39,323 nucleotides of DNA, from contig JAUIDR010000031.1 of NCBI GenBank assembly GCA_030428565.1, positions 1 through 39,323 on the forward strand. The letters are read 5' to 3'. Each line of letters starts with the position of its first letter. Positions within the stretch are counted from its first letter, which is position 1. The notes below the pieces were generated by a model, which saw only the letters and a list, made by a program, of their open reading frames with translations, had not been told where the DNA came from and made no database searches. Below are positions 1 to 7,442 of the stretch, piece after piece. The stretch comes from Alphaproteobacteria bacterium. GTDB lineage: Bacteria; Pseudomonadota; Alphaproteobacteria; UBA7985; JAUIBT01. The position numbers and the translations under genes were made by a program.

Positions 1-170
1 GGCTGTTCCAAGCCGCCAGGGCTCGAGCCAGAGGCTATCGAAACACCGCAACTTTCATGACCATGATCTATTTGATAGCCGCCCCGCTCGGAGATATATT
101 CAAATCCACTTGAAACGTCGAAGAGCCCGAAAACTTTTGGCAGCAGCGACGGGTCTGACTCCCTCGACAT
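1..170 (-). CDS. Possible partial gene cut by the left window edge
   Basis: An ATG at about 168-170 opens a minus-strand reading frame that stays open for 56 codons to the window edge. It begins MSRESDPSLLPKVFGLF. A GAGG about 11 bases upstream of the ATG could be its ribosome binding site. It would directly follow the stop of the 160-residue gene at 178, as the next gene of the same minus-strand run. I recognise no family. The open length is short enough to occur by chance, so this is a tentative call. Confidence 0.3.
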   Translation of the reverse strand, partial: MSRESDPSLLPKVFGLFDVSSGFEYISERGGYQIDHGHESCGVSIASGSSPGGLEQ

Positions 171-177
171 GACGGGC

Positions 178-660
178 TTAACCTCGATCGCCAAGTTTAG
201 CGGTACGCACCGCGTCGCGAAAACGCTGCATGAGCCGCCCCTTGATGGCGCCGAGGGCCTGGGTTCGACTGCGATGGCGGGCGCTGCCTGCGGGTAGGAT
301 GCGCTCGGCCAGGGCCAGCGTGTCGGCTTTATTGAGATCTGCGGTCTCAAGCGCTTCAATAAAGCGGGGCAGGTTGACGGTCAGATCCCGGGCGGACTGT
401 TGAGTGAGTGCCTGATAGGCATGGTCCAGCTCGTCAATCAGCGCGGTGTTAACGGGTGCTGGCGCGCTGGTTTTGGGCTTTTGCGGCGCGGCCAAAGATC
501 TATCTTTAGACCGGACCTGCAGGTCGTCGTGGCCTTGGCGCAGCTGCTGCGCATGAGCGCTCAGCAACGCGCGTTCTGCGGGCGATAGCAAGGGGGCGTC
601 CGGCTGCGATGGCTGCTCTGCCAGGCGCTCCAGCAGCGCGATGAGTTCAGCTTTGACCAT
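178..660 (-). CDS. Hypothetical protein (160 aa) translationally coupled to the ParA-like ATPase
   Basis: I chose the start MVKAELIALL at 660 because it overlaps the last 14 bases of the upstream ParA-like gene, a typical coupled arrangement. A start one possible codon group further up (MVQARAMVK) is also possible. The protein is soluble, with no membrane segment or signal peptide. The N-terminal helix is rich in Leu and Glu, a Pro/Ala/Lys linker follows near residues 55-70, and the second half is helical and ends in a basic segment with many Arg. I recognise no family. Its position directly behind a ParA-like ATPase suggests a partner that regulates or is positioned by that ATPase, as ParB-like or other accessory proteins often are. 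That is inference from context only, and I see no ParB nuclease-like or CTP-binding motif. Confidence 0.6.
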   Translation of the reverse strand: MVKAELIALLERLAEQPSQPDAPLLSPAERALLSAHAQQLRQGHDDLQVRSKDRSLAAPQKPKTSAPAPVNTALIDELDHAYQALTQQSARDLTVNLPRFIEALETADLNKADTLALAERILPAGSARHRSRTQALGAIKGRLMQRFRDAVRTAKLGDRG

Positions 661-1921
661 GGCGCGCGCCTGCACCATGAGGGAACAGCTGCAAGGGGCC
701 CTTGCGCGGCGGTTCGGCTTTGGGCACATCGGCGCTGGCAGCGCGCGCGGCTTGTGCTTTTGCCCGCTGTTCCAAGCTGTAGTCCAGTTGGTCAACGATG
801 GCGTCGCCGAGCCGTTCAATCAATTCGCGGGTCGCTTTGTCTTGAAGATAAGCAAAGGCCGATCCAGAGGCCGCTGCAACAGCGGACTTTTGCGGGATTT
901 CTGCGCCCTCGTACAAGTGGACAGGGCCGCGCCATTGCGGAGGCAGATCGGCCGACATGTCGGCCCAGATGCCGCGTTCGTTTGGCGTTAAAGAGACCGA
1001 ATTATCGACCATAGTCCCAATGATGCCAAGAATTTCGAGCTCAGGAAACAACAGCGGGCGCATTTCGCGCAATTGGCGAACGAAGGTCGTGACCGCCTGG
1101 CTCGACATGCGGTCTAGCTTGGTGGGGATTAGCACGTGCGTGGAGCAGGTCAGGGCATTAATCACACCGGTGGTTAACCGCGGCGGACAGTCCATCAAGA
1201 TCAGATCATAGGAGGATTGCACCGATGGATGCAGCAAATAGCGTGCCATGGCAAAGCGCGCATCCATGTGGGTATCGCCCAATAGCCATGAGAGCATGAC
1301 CTGGCTTTCGACGGTCGCGAAATCGTAAAAGGACGGTAAAATTGCCGAATGATTGAGGACCGGTGCCAACGATTGGGCCGCGTAGGGCAGCCACTGGGGC
1401 TCTTTATCGCCCTTTATCAAGTGATGGGTCAGCGTTTCCTCGGCGATGAGGTTGCCGCTGGCATTCAAGGTGAGAGCGGACAAGGAGCCCTGGTAATCAA
1501 GGTCGATTAGCAGAACGCGCTTGTGCCATTTTACATCGAAATAGGCCGCCAGGTTGGCGCAGAGCGTGGTTTTGCCAACTCCCCCCTTCAGGTTGGCCAT
1601 GGTGATGATCGGAATGGATTGGGCGATGCGCGGCGCCAGTACGGGCGCTTGCGTGGACTCATAGCGCAGCCAAATTTCTTTGTCCTCGCTGCTCATCGCG
1701 CTGCGAAGCCGACCGATCCGGGCCATGAGGTCGTCCTTTTCGGCCATATGGCGCTGTTCGGACTGCTCAGCCTCGGTGACCCGCGCTTGCGCACGACGGC
1801 GGCGAGCAGGGGCCAGCAGCACCGCGTCCCAAAGGGCGCCAATCACCGCTCCCGCTGCCAGCGTCGCCAGCAGCAGAACGAAGATCCCGACCGGATTGGC
1901 CAAAAAGAAGCCCATAGCCAT
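647..1921 (-). CDS. Membrane-anchored ParA/MinD-like ATPase (AAA family)
   Basis: The 424-residue protein has one hydrophobic segment at about residues 9-31, then a basic stop-transfer stretch (RRRR near 40-43) and a charged, probably coiled-coil region to about residue 90. The ATPase domain starts near residue 100. It has the deviant Walker A box KGGVGKTT at 112-119 with the signature lysine, the switch I/Walker A' motif DLDYQGS at 140-146, and a Walker B-like LILMDCPP ending near 247. These are the hallmarks of ParA-type ATPases, which dimerise on ATP and position cargo such as plasmids, chemoreceptors or chromosome origins. The N-terminal transmembrane anchor with a coiled coil is unusual for a classical ParA, which binds DNA non-specifically. 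It lies 73 bp downstream of the glutaredoxin gene and overlaps the next gene. The start ATG at 1921 follows a run of eight G. No parS-like repeats or parB gene are visible nearby, so a chromosome-partitioning role is not supported. Confidence 0.82.
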   Translation of the reverse strand: MAMGFFLANPVGIFVLLLATLAAGAVIGALWDAVLLAPARRRRAQARVTEAEQSEQRHMAEKDDLMARIGRLRSAMSSEDKEIWLRYESTQAPVLAPRIAQSIPIITMANLKGGVGKTTLCANLAAYFDVKWHKRVLLIDLDYQGSLSALTLNASGNLIAEETLTHHLIKGDKEPQWLPYAAQSLAPVLNHSAILPSFYDFATVESQVMLSWLLGDTHMDARFAMARYLLHPSVQSSYDLILMDCPPRLTTGVINALTCSTHVLIPTKLDRMSSQAVTTFVRQLREMRPLLFPELEILGIIGTMVDNSVSLTPNERGIWADMSADLPPQWRGPVHLYEGAEIPQKSAVAAASGSAFAYLQDKATRELIERLGDAIVDQLDYSLEQRAKAQAARAASADVPKAEPPRKGPLQLFPHGAGARHGQS

Positions 1922-1931
1922 AGCAGTAAGT

Positions 1932-1939
1932 CCCCCCCC
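1932..1939 (-). repeat. Poly-G(8) tract in the translation-initiation region of the ParA-like gene
   Basis: Eight consecutive C on the plus strand read as G8 on the coding strand, ending 10 bases before the ATG at 1921. The tract takes the place of a normal Shine-Dalgarno sequence. Homopolymers of this length can slip during replication, which here would change the spacing of the ribosome binding site and not the reading frame. Confidence 0.6.
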
Positions 1940-1993
1940 GAGGCTCAGCGGACGCCGCGCGCAGCAAAACTGCTCGGCGGCGTGCTGATGCGC

Positions 1994-2341
1994 CTACTCG
2001 GAGGCGGCTGGGCGCTTGTAGCTGATCGCCTTGTCCTCAAGCATGCCGTAGAATTCGCCGCTCTCGAACATTTCTTTGACGATATCAAAGCCCCCGACAA
2101 ACTCACCCTTAACATAAAGCTGGGGAATGGTCGGCCAATTTGAATAATCTTTGATGCCTTGGCGCAGCTCATCGCTGTCCAACACGTTTACATCTTGCGC
2201 TTCAATCTGAAGGAACTGCAGCAACTGGGCGACACCAGATGAAAAGCCGCATTGGGGAAAGTTGAGGGTGCCCTTCATAAAGAGCACCACGTCGTTGTTC
2301 TTTACGATGGAATCGATTTGAGCTTGGGTTTGCTCGCTCAC
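1994..2341 (-). CDS. grxD: Monothiol glutaredoxin, Grx4 family
   Basis: A 115-residue cytoplasmic protein with the monothiol active site CGFS (Cys31), preceded by MKGT with its glutathione-contacting lysine, and the conserved WPTIPQLYVKGEFVGG stretch. Family members bind a glutathione-ligated [2Fe-2S] cluster as a dimer, often with BolA, and act in iron-sulfur cluster delivery. The start is GTG at 2341, supported by GGAG nine bases upstream. The usual alphaproteobacterial neighbour bolA is not present in this window. The downstream ParA-like gene follows after about 70 bases on the same strand and may be co-transcribed. The length matches the family. Confidence 0.93.
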   Translation of the reverse strand: MSEQTQAQIDSIVKNNDVVLFMKGTLNFPQCGFSSGVAQLLQFLQIEAQDVNVLDSDELRQGIKDYSNWPTIPQLYVKGEFVGGFDIVKEMFESGEFYGMLEDKAISYKRPAASE

Positions 2342-2545
2342 GTCTGGTCACTCCGGTTCTGGCCTATACAGGCCGATTTCGGGCCAAAATTGGCCTGGAT
2401 GTATGTGACAAGCCATGTAGGCGTTTTGGGCGCAAAGCTCAAGCCCAACCGCAGGGCCGGAAGTAAAGATCACACCCCAAAGGCGATGGCGCTAGCAGAT
2501 GTGACCCGCTAGGGTCGCGGGCTTGACGGTGAGACGGGCCACGCG

Positions 2546-2580
2546 CCAGACGACGCGGTCGCAGCGTCACTGGTTTTTTT
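2546..2580 (+). terminator. Intrinsic terminator on the plus strand with no plus-strand gene before it
   Basis: The stem is CCAG (2546-2549) plus GACGC (2552-2556), pairing with GCGTC (2564-2568) plus CTGG (2570-2573), with a small internal loop and a seven-base apical loop. Seven T follow immediately (2574-2580). The reverse strand has no T run, so it works only in the plus direction. The flanking genes grxD and rpoH are both on the minus strand, so the terminated transcript is not explained by an annotated gene. Confidence 0.6.
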
Positions 2581-2615
2581 ATACACGAGCGCCGCGAGTC
2601 GCCTCGGGAATTTGG

Positions 2616-2643
2616 GCCCTGGGGTTTTGAGCCCTGGGGTTTT
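2616..2643. repeat. Tandem direct repeat of GCCCTGGGGTTTT
   Basis: The 13-base unit GCCCTGGGGTTTT occurs at 2616-2628 and again at 2631-2643, separated by GA. It lies 36 bases past the orphan terminator and outside any gene. The function is unknown. Confidence 0.7.
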
Positions 2644-2942
2644 GGGATCGTGGGCCATGTGGGCGTTGTTAGCTGCAGCTTGCCTCAAGCTCTTGGATCG
2701 TTCAGTCCCTTGGGGGACCGCGAAGGGTGCGTAAGCAATAGGGCACGGACAAGCCCGCCACCGTCTCAACCATCAGGTCGTATGCAACGACCATGTGGCG
2801 CCGCGCTCGCCGAAAAGGCCAAGTAACACCAAAAGGCAAGCTAGGACCGCCGCCCGTCGAGGATCGCGGCGCAAGCTCCCTTGAACAAGCTCCCGACAGG
2901 CGGGCTCAAACACATATCGGGCGCCGTATTCGCGCCCCGCCT

Positions 2943-3851
2943 CTAGAGTTTTTCGATTTGGGGTAGGTTCATGTTGGCCTTGCGCGCCAACTCGACCATA
3001 GACTTTTGCAGCTTCTCGAAGGCCCGCGCTTCGATCTGGCGGACACGCTCGCGCGAGATGTCATAGACCTGGCTGAGCTCTTCGAGTGTCTTAGGCTCAT
3101 CGACGAGCCGTCGCTCGGTCAGGATATGCTGTTCACGCTCATTGAGCTTGCCCATGGCTTCAACCAACAACGCACGGCGCTTCGATAATTCGTCTTCTTC
3201 GACGACAATAGATTCTTGTGTCTGTTGATCTTGGTCGACCAGCCAGTCTTGCCACTCGCCATCGCCATCAATGCGCATGGGCGCGTTGAGCGACTGGTCG
3301 CCACCGCCAGCCATACGCCGATCCATGTTAATGACTTCTTGTTCATCCACATCCAAATCGGTCGCGATTTTCTTGATGTTCTCGGGCGACATATCGCCTT
3401 CGTCCAGCGCTTGCAGCTTGCCCTTCATGCGGCGCAGGTTGAAGAACAGCTTCTTTTGCGCAGCGGTGGTGCCGATCTTGACCAACGACCAGGACCGCAA
3501 AATGTATTCTTGGATCGACGCCTTAATCCACCACATGGCATAGGTCGCCAGCCTGAAACCTTTGTCCGGGTCAAAGCGCTTGACCGCCTGCATCATGCCG
3601 ACATTGCCTTCAGAAATCAGCTCAGCGACCGGCAGGCCGTAGCCGCGGTAGCCCATGGCGATTTTGGCCACAAGGCGTAGGTGGCTGGTGACAAGCTGGG
3701 CTGCTGCATCGCGGTCGCCCTGGTCCTGCCACTTCTTGGCGAGCTGGAACTCTTGATCGGCTTCAAGCATGGGAAACTTGCGAATTTCGGACAGATAGCG
3801 CGAAAGATTGCTCTCTGCATCCAAAGCCGGAATGACGGCAAGGTTCGACAT
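2943..3851 (-). CDS. rpoH: RNA polymerase heat-shock sigma factor RpoH (sigma-32)
   Basis: A 302-residue group 3-type sigma-70 family protein. Region 2 holds the core-binding and -10 recognition segment with FRLATYAMWWIKASIQEY (about residues 99-116). The RpoH box QKKLFFNLR at 132-140 is diagnostic for sigma-32 and separates it from RpoD. Region 4.2 near the C-terminus contains the DISRERVRQIEARAFEKL helix-turn-helix. I chose MSNLAVIPAL at 3851 because AGGAGG lies just upstream; an ATG seven codons earlier would leave that site inside the gene. The protein directs transcription of chaperone and protease genes. Two candidate promoters lie upstream. The length is normal for the family. Confidence 0.96.
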   Translation of the reverse strand: MSNLAVIPALDAESNLSRYLSEIRKFPMLEADQEFQLAKKWQDQGDRDAAAQLVTSHLRLVAKIAMGYRGYGLPVAELISEGNVGMMQAVKRFDPDKGFRLATYAMWWIKASIQEYILRSWSLVKIGTTAAQKKLFFNLRRMKGKLQALDEGDMSPENIKKIATDLDVDEQEVINMDRRMAGGGDQSLNAPMRIDGDGEWQDWLVDQDQQTQESIVVEEDELSKRRALLVEAMGKLNEREQHILTERRLVDEPKTLEELSQVYDISRERVRQIEARAFEKLQKSMVELARKANMNLPQIEKL

Positions 3852-3998
3852 AAGGTGTCCTCCTAAGTCCATAATCGCTGTCCAAGTTCTGTCTGCACCC
3901 TGCCCAGTGGGCCGTGCCTAAAACAGACTGGATCGTTCTGTTGCTCGTTGGCCTTTCGGCCCCCAATTTAACTCTCCCCGAAGGCGAGGCGATCCCCA

Positions 3999-4028
3999 TA
4001 TAAAAGAGGCGAGATCGACGCTTTCAAG
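3999..4028 (-). promoter_or_regulatory. Proximal rpoH promoter candidate
   Basis: On the minus strand, TTGAAA (4022-4027) and TTTATA (3999-4004) are separated by 17 bases. The -35 element reads CTTGAAA when extended by one base, which is also the E. coli sigma-32 -35 consensus, but the -10 does not match CCCCAT. The predicted start is about 140 bases upstream of the rpoH ATG. The leader would contain a GGCC-TTTC-GGCC hairpin (GGCC-GAAA-GGCC on the transcript, a GNRA tetraloop) at 3950-3961. Confidence 0.5.
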
Positions 4029-4127
4029 GCAAAATCCCGCAAAAACTCCCTACCGCCTGCACGAGCGCGTGAGCCGGGCCCAATAACGCGCGCCATGACC
4101 GCTGTGGGAGCGATTTGCTATTGGTCA

Positions 4128-4156
4128 TTTATATCAAAGGTAGGAACAAAAAGCAA
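4128..4156 (-). promoter_or_regulatory. Distal rpoH promoter candidate
   Basis: On the minus strand, TTGCTT (4151-4156) and TATAAA (4128-4133) are 17 bases apart. It lies in an AT-rich patch between the rluD stop (4192) and rpoH, and would give a leader of about 270 bases. This is a match by eye only. Confidence 0.4.
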
Positions 4157-4191
4157 ACAAAAATGACAAATGGCTAAGAACAGTGTGGGAA

Positions 4192-5310
4192 CTAAGGCTG
4201 CTCACCCTGCCAGTCCCAATCATCATCGTCGTCGTCAAAATCGTAGTCATAACCGCCGTCGTGGGCCTTGGCAGCAGCCCGTTCGCGCAATTCGGCCAGT
4301 TTGGACTGGTTGCTGGCAGCGACCGCCTCTATTTCTTGCCAAGGTGTCTGGGAGAGCGCGGCGGCGAGCTCTTGCATATCCTTTGGGCAAGGTTGTTCGA
4401 AGCGTAGCCATTCGCCACTGACCGGGTGCTCAAATCCAAGGATGCGCGCGTGCAGAGCTTGGCGCGCAAAATTAGAGATGACAGCGTTTTGGGTCTCGTC
4501 GAAGCTGCGTCGGCGTGCAGGCGTGGCCTTGCCATATAAAGGATCGCCGATCAGACCATGGCCTAGATGGCTCAGGTGGACGCGGATTTGGTGGGTGCGC
4601 CCCGTGGCCAGTCGACATTCGATCCAGGTGGCCGAAAGTCCAAACAAGGCCAGGCGGCCGAAACGGGTGAGGGCGGGCTTGCCGTGGGGGTCTTCTAGCA
4701 CCGCCATTTTCTGCCGGTGTGTGCGCGAACGCCCTAGATTGGCGTCAATCTCACCGATCGCGCCGGGATCGCCCCAGACAAAAGCGTCGTAGGCGCGCTC
4801 AATGCTGCGCTCGGCGAACTGCGCTTGCAGGTGGGTGAGGGCGGTCTCGGTCTTGGCGACCACCATCAGGCCACTGGTGTCTTTATCGAGCCGGTGGACG
4901 ATGCCCGGGCGTATCACGCCGCCGATACCGGTCAGGCTATCGCCGCAGTGATGCAACAGCGCGTTGACCAGCGTGCCCGAGGGATTGCCAGCCGCCGGGT
5001 GAACAACCATGCCAGCGGGCTTATCGAGGACCAACAAATCGTCGTCTTCGTACAAAATGTCGAGCGGGATATCCTCGGCGCGCAAGTGCAACGCTTCGTC
5101 GGGTTCAGGGATGTTTAGCGCGATACTATCGCCCAGCACTACCTTGCGCTTGGGTTGCTCGACAAGCTCACCATTGACACGGACCTGCCCCTGTTCAATG
5201 AGTTGCTTCAAACGTGAGCGTGACAGGCTGTCCTCAAGATCGCTCAGTGCTTGGTCGAGCCGACGCCCGGCTTGAGCGTCTTCAACGTGAAAGGTTTTAT
5301 TGGATGTCAC
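4192..5310 (-). CDS. rluD: 23S rRNA pseudouridine synthase, RluA/RluD family
   Basis: The 372-residue protein has an N-terminal S4 RNA-binding domain (about 14-75), followed by a pseudouridine synthase domain. The catalytic motif HRLDKDTSG is at 139-147 with the nucleophilic Asp142, and ATGRTHQIRVH is further on. RluD modifies uridines in helix 69 of 23S rRNA. RluC-like specificity cannot be excluded from sequence reading alone, but the alphaproteobacterial context next to rpoH fits RluD. The start is GTG at 5310. The C-terminus carries an unusual acidic tail (about nine Asp residues near the end) after a helical extension. The start codon region overlaps the divergent gene at 5304. Confidence 0.92.
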   Translation of the reverse strand: MTSNKTFHVEDAQAGRRLDQALSDLEDSLSRSRLKQLIEQGQVRVNGELVEQPKRKVVLGDSIALNIPEPDEALHLRAEDIPLDILYEDDDLLVLDKPAGMVVHPAAGNPSGTLVNALLHHCGDSLTGIGGVIRPGIVHRLDKDTSGLMVVAKTETALTHLQAQFAERSIERAYDAFVWGDPGAIGEIDANLGRSRTHRQKMAVLEDPHGKPALTRFGRLALFGLSATWIECRLATGRTHQIRVHLSHLGHGLIGDPLYGKATPARRRSFDETQNAVISNFARQALHARILGFEHPVSGEWLRFEQPCPKDMQELAAALSQTPWQEIEAVAASNQSKLAELRERAAAKAHDGGYDYDFDDDDDDWDWQGEQP

Positions 5311-5801
5311 CTGAGACCTCTGATGCTAGCGGGGCTGGCCCGAGCAAACCCTCGGCAGGCTCAACGCCCCATGCGACAAAGGACGATGCGCCGCTGACGT
5401 TGGATGAACAAGAGCGACAGCGCGCCAGGGCGCGGATGAAGCTGCGCTTGGCTCAAAGCGTCGCCGCGGTTCTGGGCGTGCTGATTTTGATTGTTGTGGG
5501 CTTAATGGTCTATTTGGCTTTGCGCAAGTACGCAGAAAACAATGCAGCCCCCGATTCCTGGTCCAAGGCTCAACGGGCGATCCAGAATGACGCCCAGTCG
5601 AGGCCGCTGGAAGCTGGGCAAAACGCGAATGTCCCGCCGGGCTTGGTCGGCTCACAATGCGAGCTGGAGTCCTCAAATTTGGACTCAGCGCGCCTTGTGC
5701 TGATTTTCGACGGCGAGGCCAGCGAGTGCTCGCGCCTTATCATTATCAACACCAACACCGGTGCTTTGGTGCTGGATCGTCAGATCAAGGGGGCGTCCTA
5801 G
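5304..5801 (+). CDS. Small single-pass membrane protein (DUF6476-like)
   Basis: The start MSPETSD at 5304 gives a 165-residue protein; AAAGG lies upstream. The N-terminal 30 residues are Ser/Pro/Ala-rich. A charged helix (about 31-49) precedes one transmembrane segment at 50-73. The remaining domain is probably periplasmic and includes two Cys (in GSQCELE and SECSR) that could pair. A small membrane protein beside rluD recurs in alphaproteobacteria and is often labelled DUF6476; I assign that name from memory and context. The gene diverges from rluD and the two starts overlap by seven bases. The molecular role is unknown. Confidence 0.75.
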   Translation: MSPETSDASGAGPSKPSAGSTPHATKDDAPLTLDEQERQRARARMKLRLAQSVAAVLGVLILIVVGLMVYLALRKYAENNAAPDSWSKAQRAIQNDAQSRPLEAGQNANVPPGLVGSQCELESSNLDSARLVLIFDGEASECSRLIIINTNTGALVLDRQIKGAS

Positions 5802-5853
5802 CCTTCCTTGCGCGCCAGCGCTGCAATCAAACGTCAAAAGGTCTTTTTAAAGC

Positions 5854-6879
5854 ATGCTATTTGCTAGCGATAACGTCACGCCTGCCAACCCCGAAATTAT
5901 AGAGGCGGTCGCCGCCGCCAACGTCGGCAACGTCATGCCCTATGGCGATGATCCGATCTCGCAGCGGGTCCGCGAGGGGCTGGCTGCTCTGTTCGATCGC
6001 GCGGTCGATGTCCACTTTGCCACGACGGGCACGGCCGCCAATGCCTTGGGGCTCGCGAGCATTGTGCCAAGCTATGGGGCGGTCTTTTGTACATCGCTGG
6101 CTCATGTCAATACCGACGAATGCGCGGCTCCGGAGTTTTTCACGGGCGGGGCGAAGCTGATTGATGTTCCAACTGCCGACGGCCGTTTGTGCCCCAAGCA
6201 GTTGACCGCGGCGATTGAAAAGTCAGTGCCGGGCTTCGTGCACCGGCCCGAGGCATGGGCGGTGTCTGTGTCCCAACCCAGCGAGTGCGGCTCGGTCTAC
6301 AGTCGCGACCAGCTGGACGAAATCGTCGATATTGCCCGCCATTATGGGTTGTTGTTGCACATGGATGGCGCGCGTTTTGCCAATGCTGTAGCCGCAACCG
6401 GTATGAGCGCCCAGGACATGGTGAAAGGCATTGATGTCCTGAGTTTTGGCGGCTCCAAGAACGGCTGCATGATGGCCGAAGCGCTGGTGTTCTTCGATCC
6501 GAAGCGTTCAAAGCACACGCCGTTCTTGCATAAGCGTGCGGGCATGCTTTGCTCAAAGATGCGCTTTGTGTCGGCGCAGCTTGAAGCCTATTTGGCGGAC
6601 GATTTGTGGATGCGCAATGCTCACCACGCCAATGCAATGGCCCAGCGGCTTGCTGAGGGAATGGCGCGGCTGGACGGGGTGCGTTTGGCCGCTCCTGTTG
6701 AAACCAACATGGTCTTTTTGGTCTTGCCCGAAGCCATGGCCAGCGGCCTGAAAGCAGCGGGCGCGGAATTCTATTGGATCGGGGACTTCCCAACGCCGGC
6801 TTATCGCTTTGTCACCGCCTGGAATACTAACGAGCAAATGGTTGACGAATTTGTAAAGCTCGCCGGAAGCCTCGCGTAA
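5854..6879 (+). CDS. ltaE: Low-specificity L-threonine aldolase
   Basis: A 341-residue fold-type I PLP enzyme that splits L-threonine or L-allo-threonine into glycine and acetaldehyde. The N-terminus MLFASDNVTPANPEI with YGDDP matches the aldolase family. The cofactor-binding aspartate is in HMDGAR (Asp171). The Schiff-base lysine is Lys202 in LSFGGSKNG. The length is typical. The start at 5854 follows AAAAGG. It lies 52 bases after the small membrane-protein gene, so co-transcription is possible. No strong terminator follows; a GTCCC/GGGAC hairpin (6946-6959) without a T run sits between it and the convergent regulator gene. Confidence 0.94.
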   Translation: MLFASDNVTPANPEIIEAVAAANVGNVMPYGDDPISQRVREGLAALFDRAVDVHFATTGTAANALGLASIVPSYGAVFCTSLAHVNTDECAAPEFFTGGAKLIDVPTADGRLCPKQLTAAIEKSVPGFVHRPEAWAVSVSQPSECGSVYSRDQLDEIVDIARHYGLLLHMDGARFANAVAATGMSAQDMVKGIDVLSFGGSKNGCMMAEALVFFDPKRSKHTPFLHKRAGMLCSKMRFVSAQLEAYLADDLWMRNAHHANAMAQRLAEGMARLDGVRLAAPVETNMVFLVLPEAMASGLKAAGAEFYWIGDFPTPAYRFVTAWNTNEQMVDEFVKLAGSLA

Positions 6880-7000
6880 CACCGATAGAGGGTGATGGCA
6901 CTGGCTGCGATTTTTCGCTGGGTACGCTCTGCCAAGAGTAACACCGTCCCGGGCGGGACATCGCGCCTCGCGGAGTGACTTGGGTCTGCGCGCGCGGCCG

Positions 7001-7402
7001 CTAAAGCTTACGGATAAGATCCAAAATCGCGCGACGGCGTTCGCGATCTTCAATTTTAAAGAAGACCTTCAGCAGGTCAAACGATTCAGTCTGGTTCATC
7101 AGGTCGATCATATGCAGATCGGCTTCGACGACCAAGCTGTTGCCTTCGACGGCGACGCCTTCAAAAAAATAGTCCATTTCAACATTTAAGACCTGCGAGA
7201 GCTGCTTGAGGCGCTTGGCGGTGATCCGATTGTGGGCCCGCTCAAATTTTTGTACTTGTTGAAATGTCACGCCAATTTGCTCACCAACCTGGCCTTGGGA
7301 GAGACCGAGCGTTGTGCGAAGGGCGCGTAGTCGTTGGCCAATGTGCAGATCAACGGGGTCAATGTTCGGGGTTTTGGGTCTCAGATTTGAGGTCGCTTGC
7401 AT
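7001..7402 (-). CDS. XRE-family helix-turn-helix regulator (alphaproteobacterial SinR-like type)
   Basis: The 133-residue protein has a classical XRE/Cro-type DNA-binding domain at about residues 20-77, with GLSQGQVGEQIGVTFQQVQK as the helix-turn-helix and a conserved MDYFFEG end. The C-terminal segment ends in ERRRAILDLIRKL. This arrangement is common in small alphaproteobacterial regulators related to SinR. It ends opposite the threonine aldolase gene and starts 423 bases from the divergent nuoA. Palindromes in that spacer (7443-7452 and 7498-7509) are natural candidates for its operator, which is inference. The target genes are unknown; regulation of nuo is possible from position. Confidence 0.88.
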   Translation of the reverse strand: MQATSNLRPKTPNIDPVDLHIGQRLRALRTTLGLSQGQVGEQIGVTFQQVQKFERAHNRITAKRLKQLSQVLNVEMDYFFEGVAVEGNSLVVEADLHMIDLMNQTESFDLLKVFFKIEDRERRRAILDLIRKL

Positions 7403-7442
7403 TGCCTTGCTTCATCTCTGGTTTGGCTAATATTGTTCTATC

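Larger units (their letters stand above)
2342..2942. other. Gene-free stretch between grxD and rpoH
   Basis: No convincing coding sequence lies here. The short open frames on both strands have no ribosome binding site and low-complexity composition. The stretch contains two back-to-back GGCC-N6-GGCC inverted repeats (2361-2374 and 2382-2395), a GACCC/GGGTC hairpin (2503-2516), a plus-strand intrinsic terminator (2546-2580) and a tandem 13 bp repeat (2616-2643). The grxD promoter and any rpoH transcript end should also lie here, but I could not identify either clearly. Confidence 0.6.

Noticed and set aside
2509-2769. Minus-strand 86-codon frame downstream of rpoH
   Set aside because: It includes the tandem GCCCTGGGGTTTT repeat as a Pro/Gly/Lys repeat, and no ribosome binding site is present.
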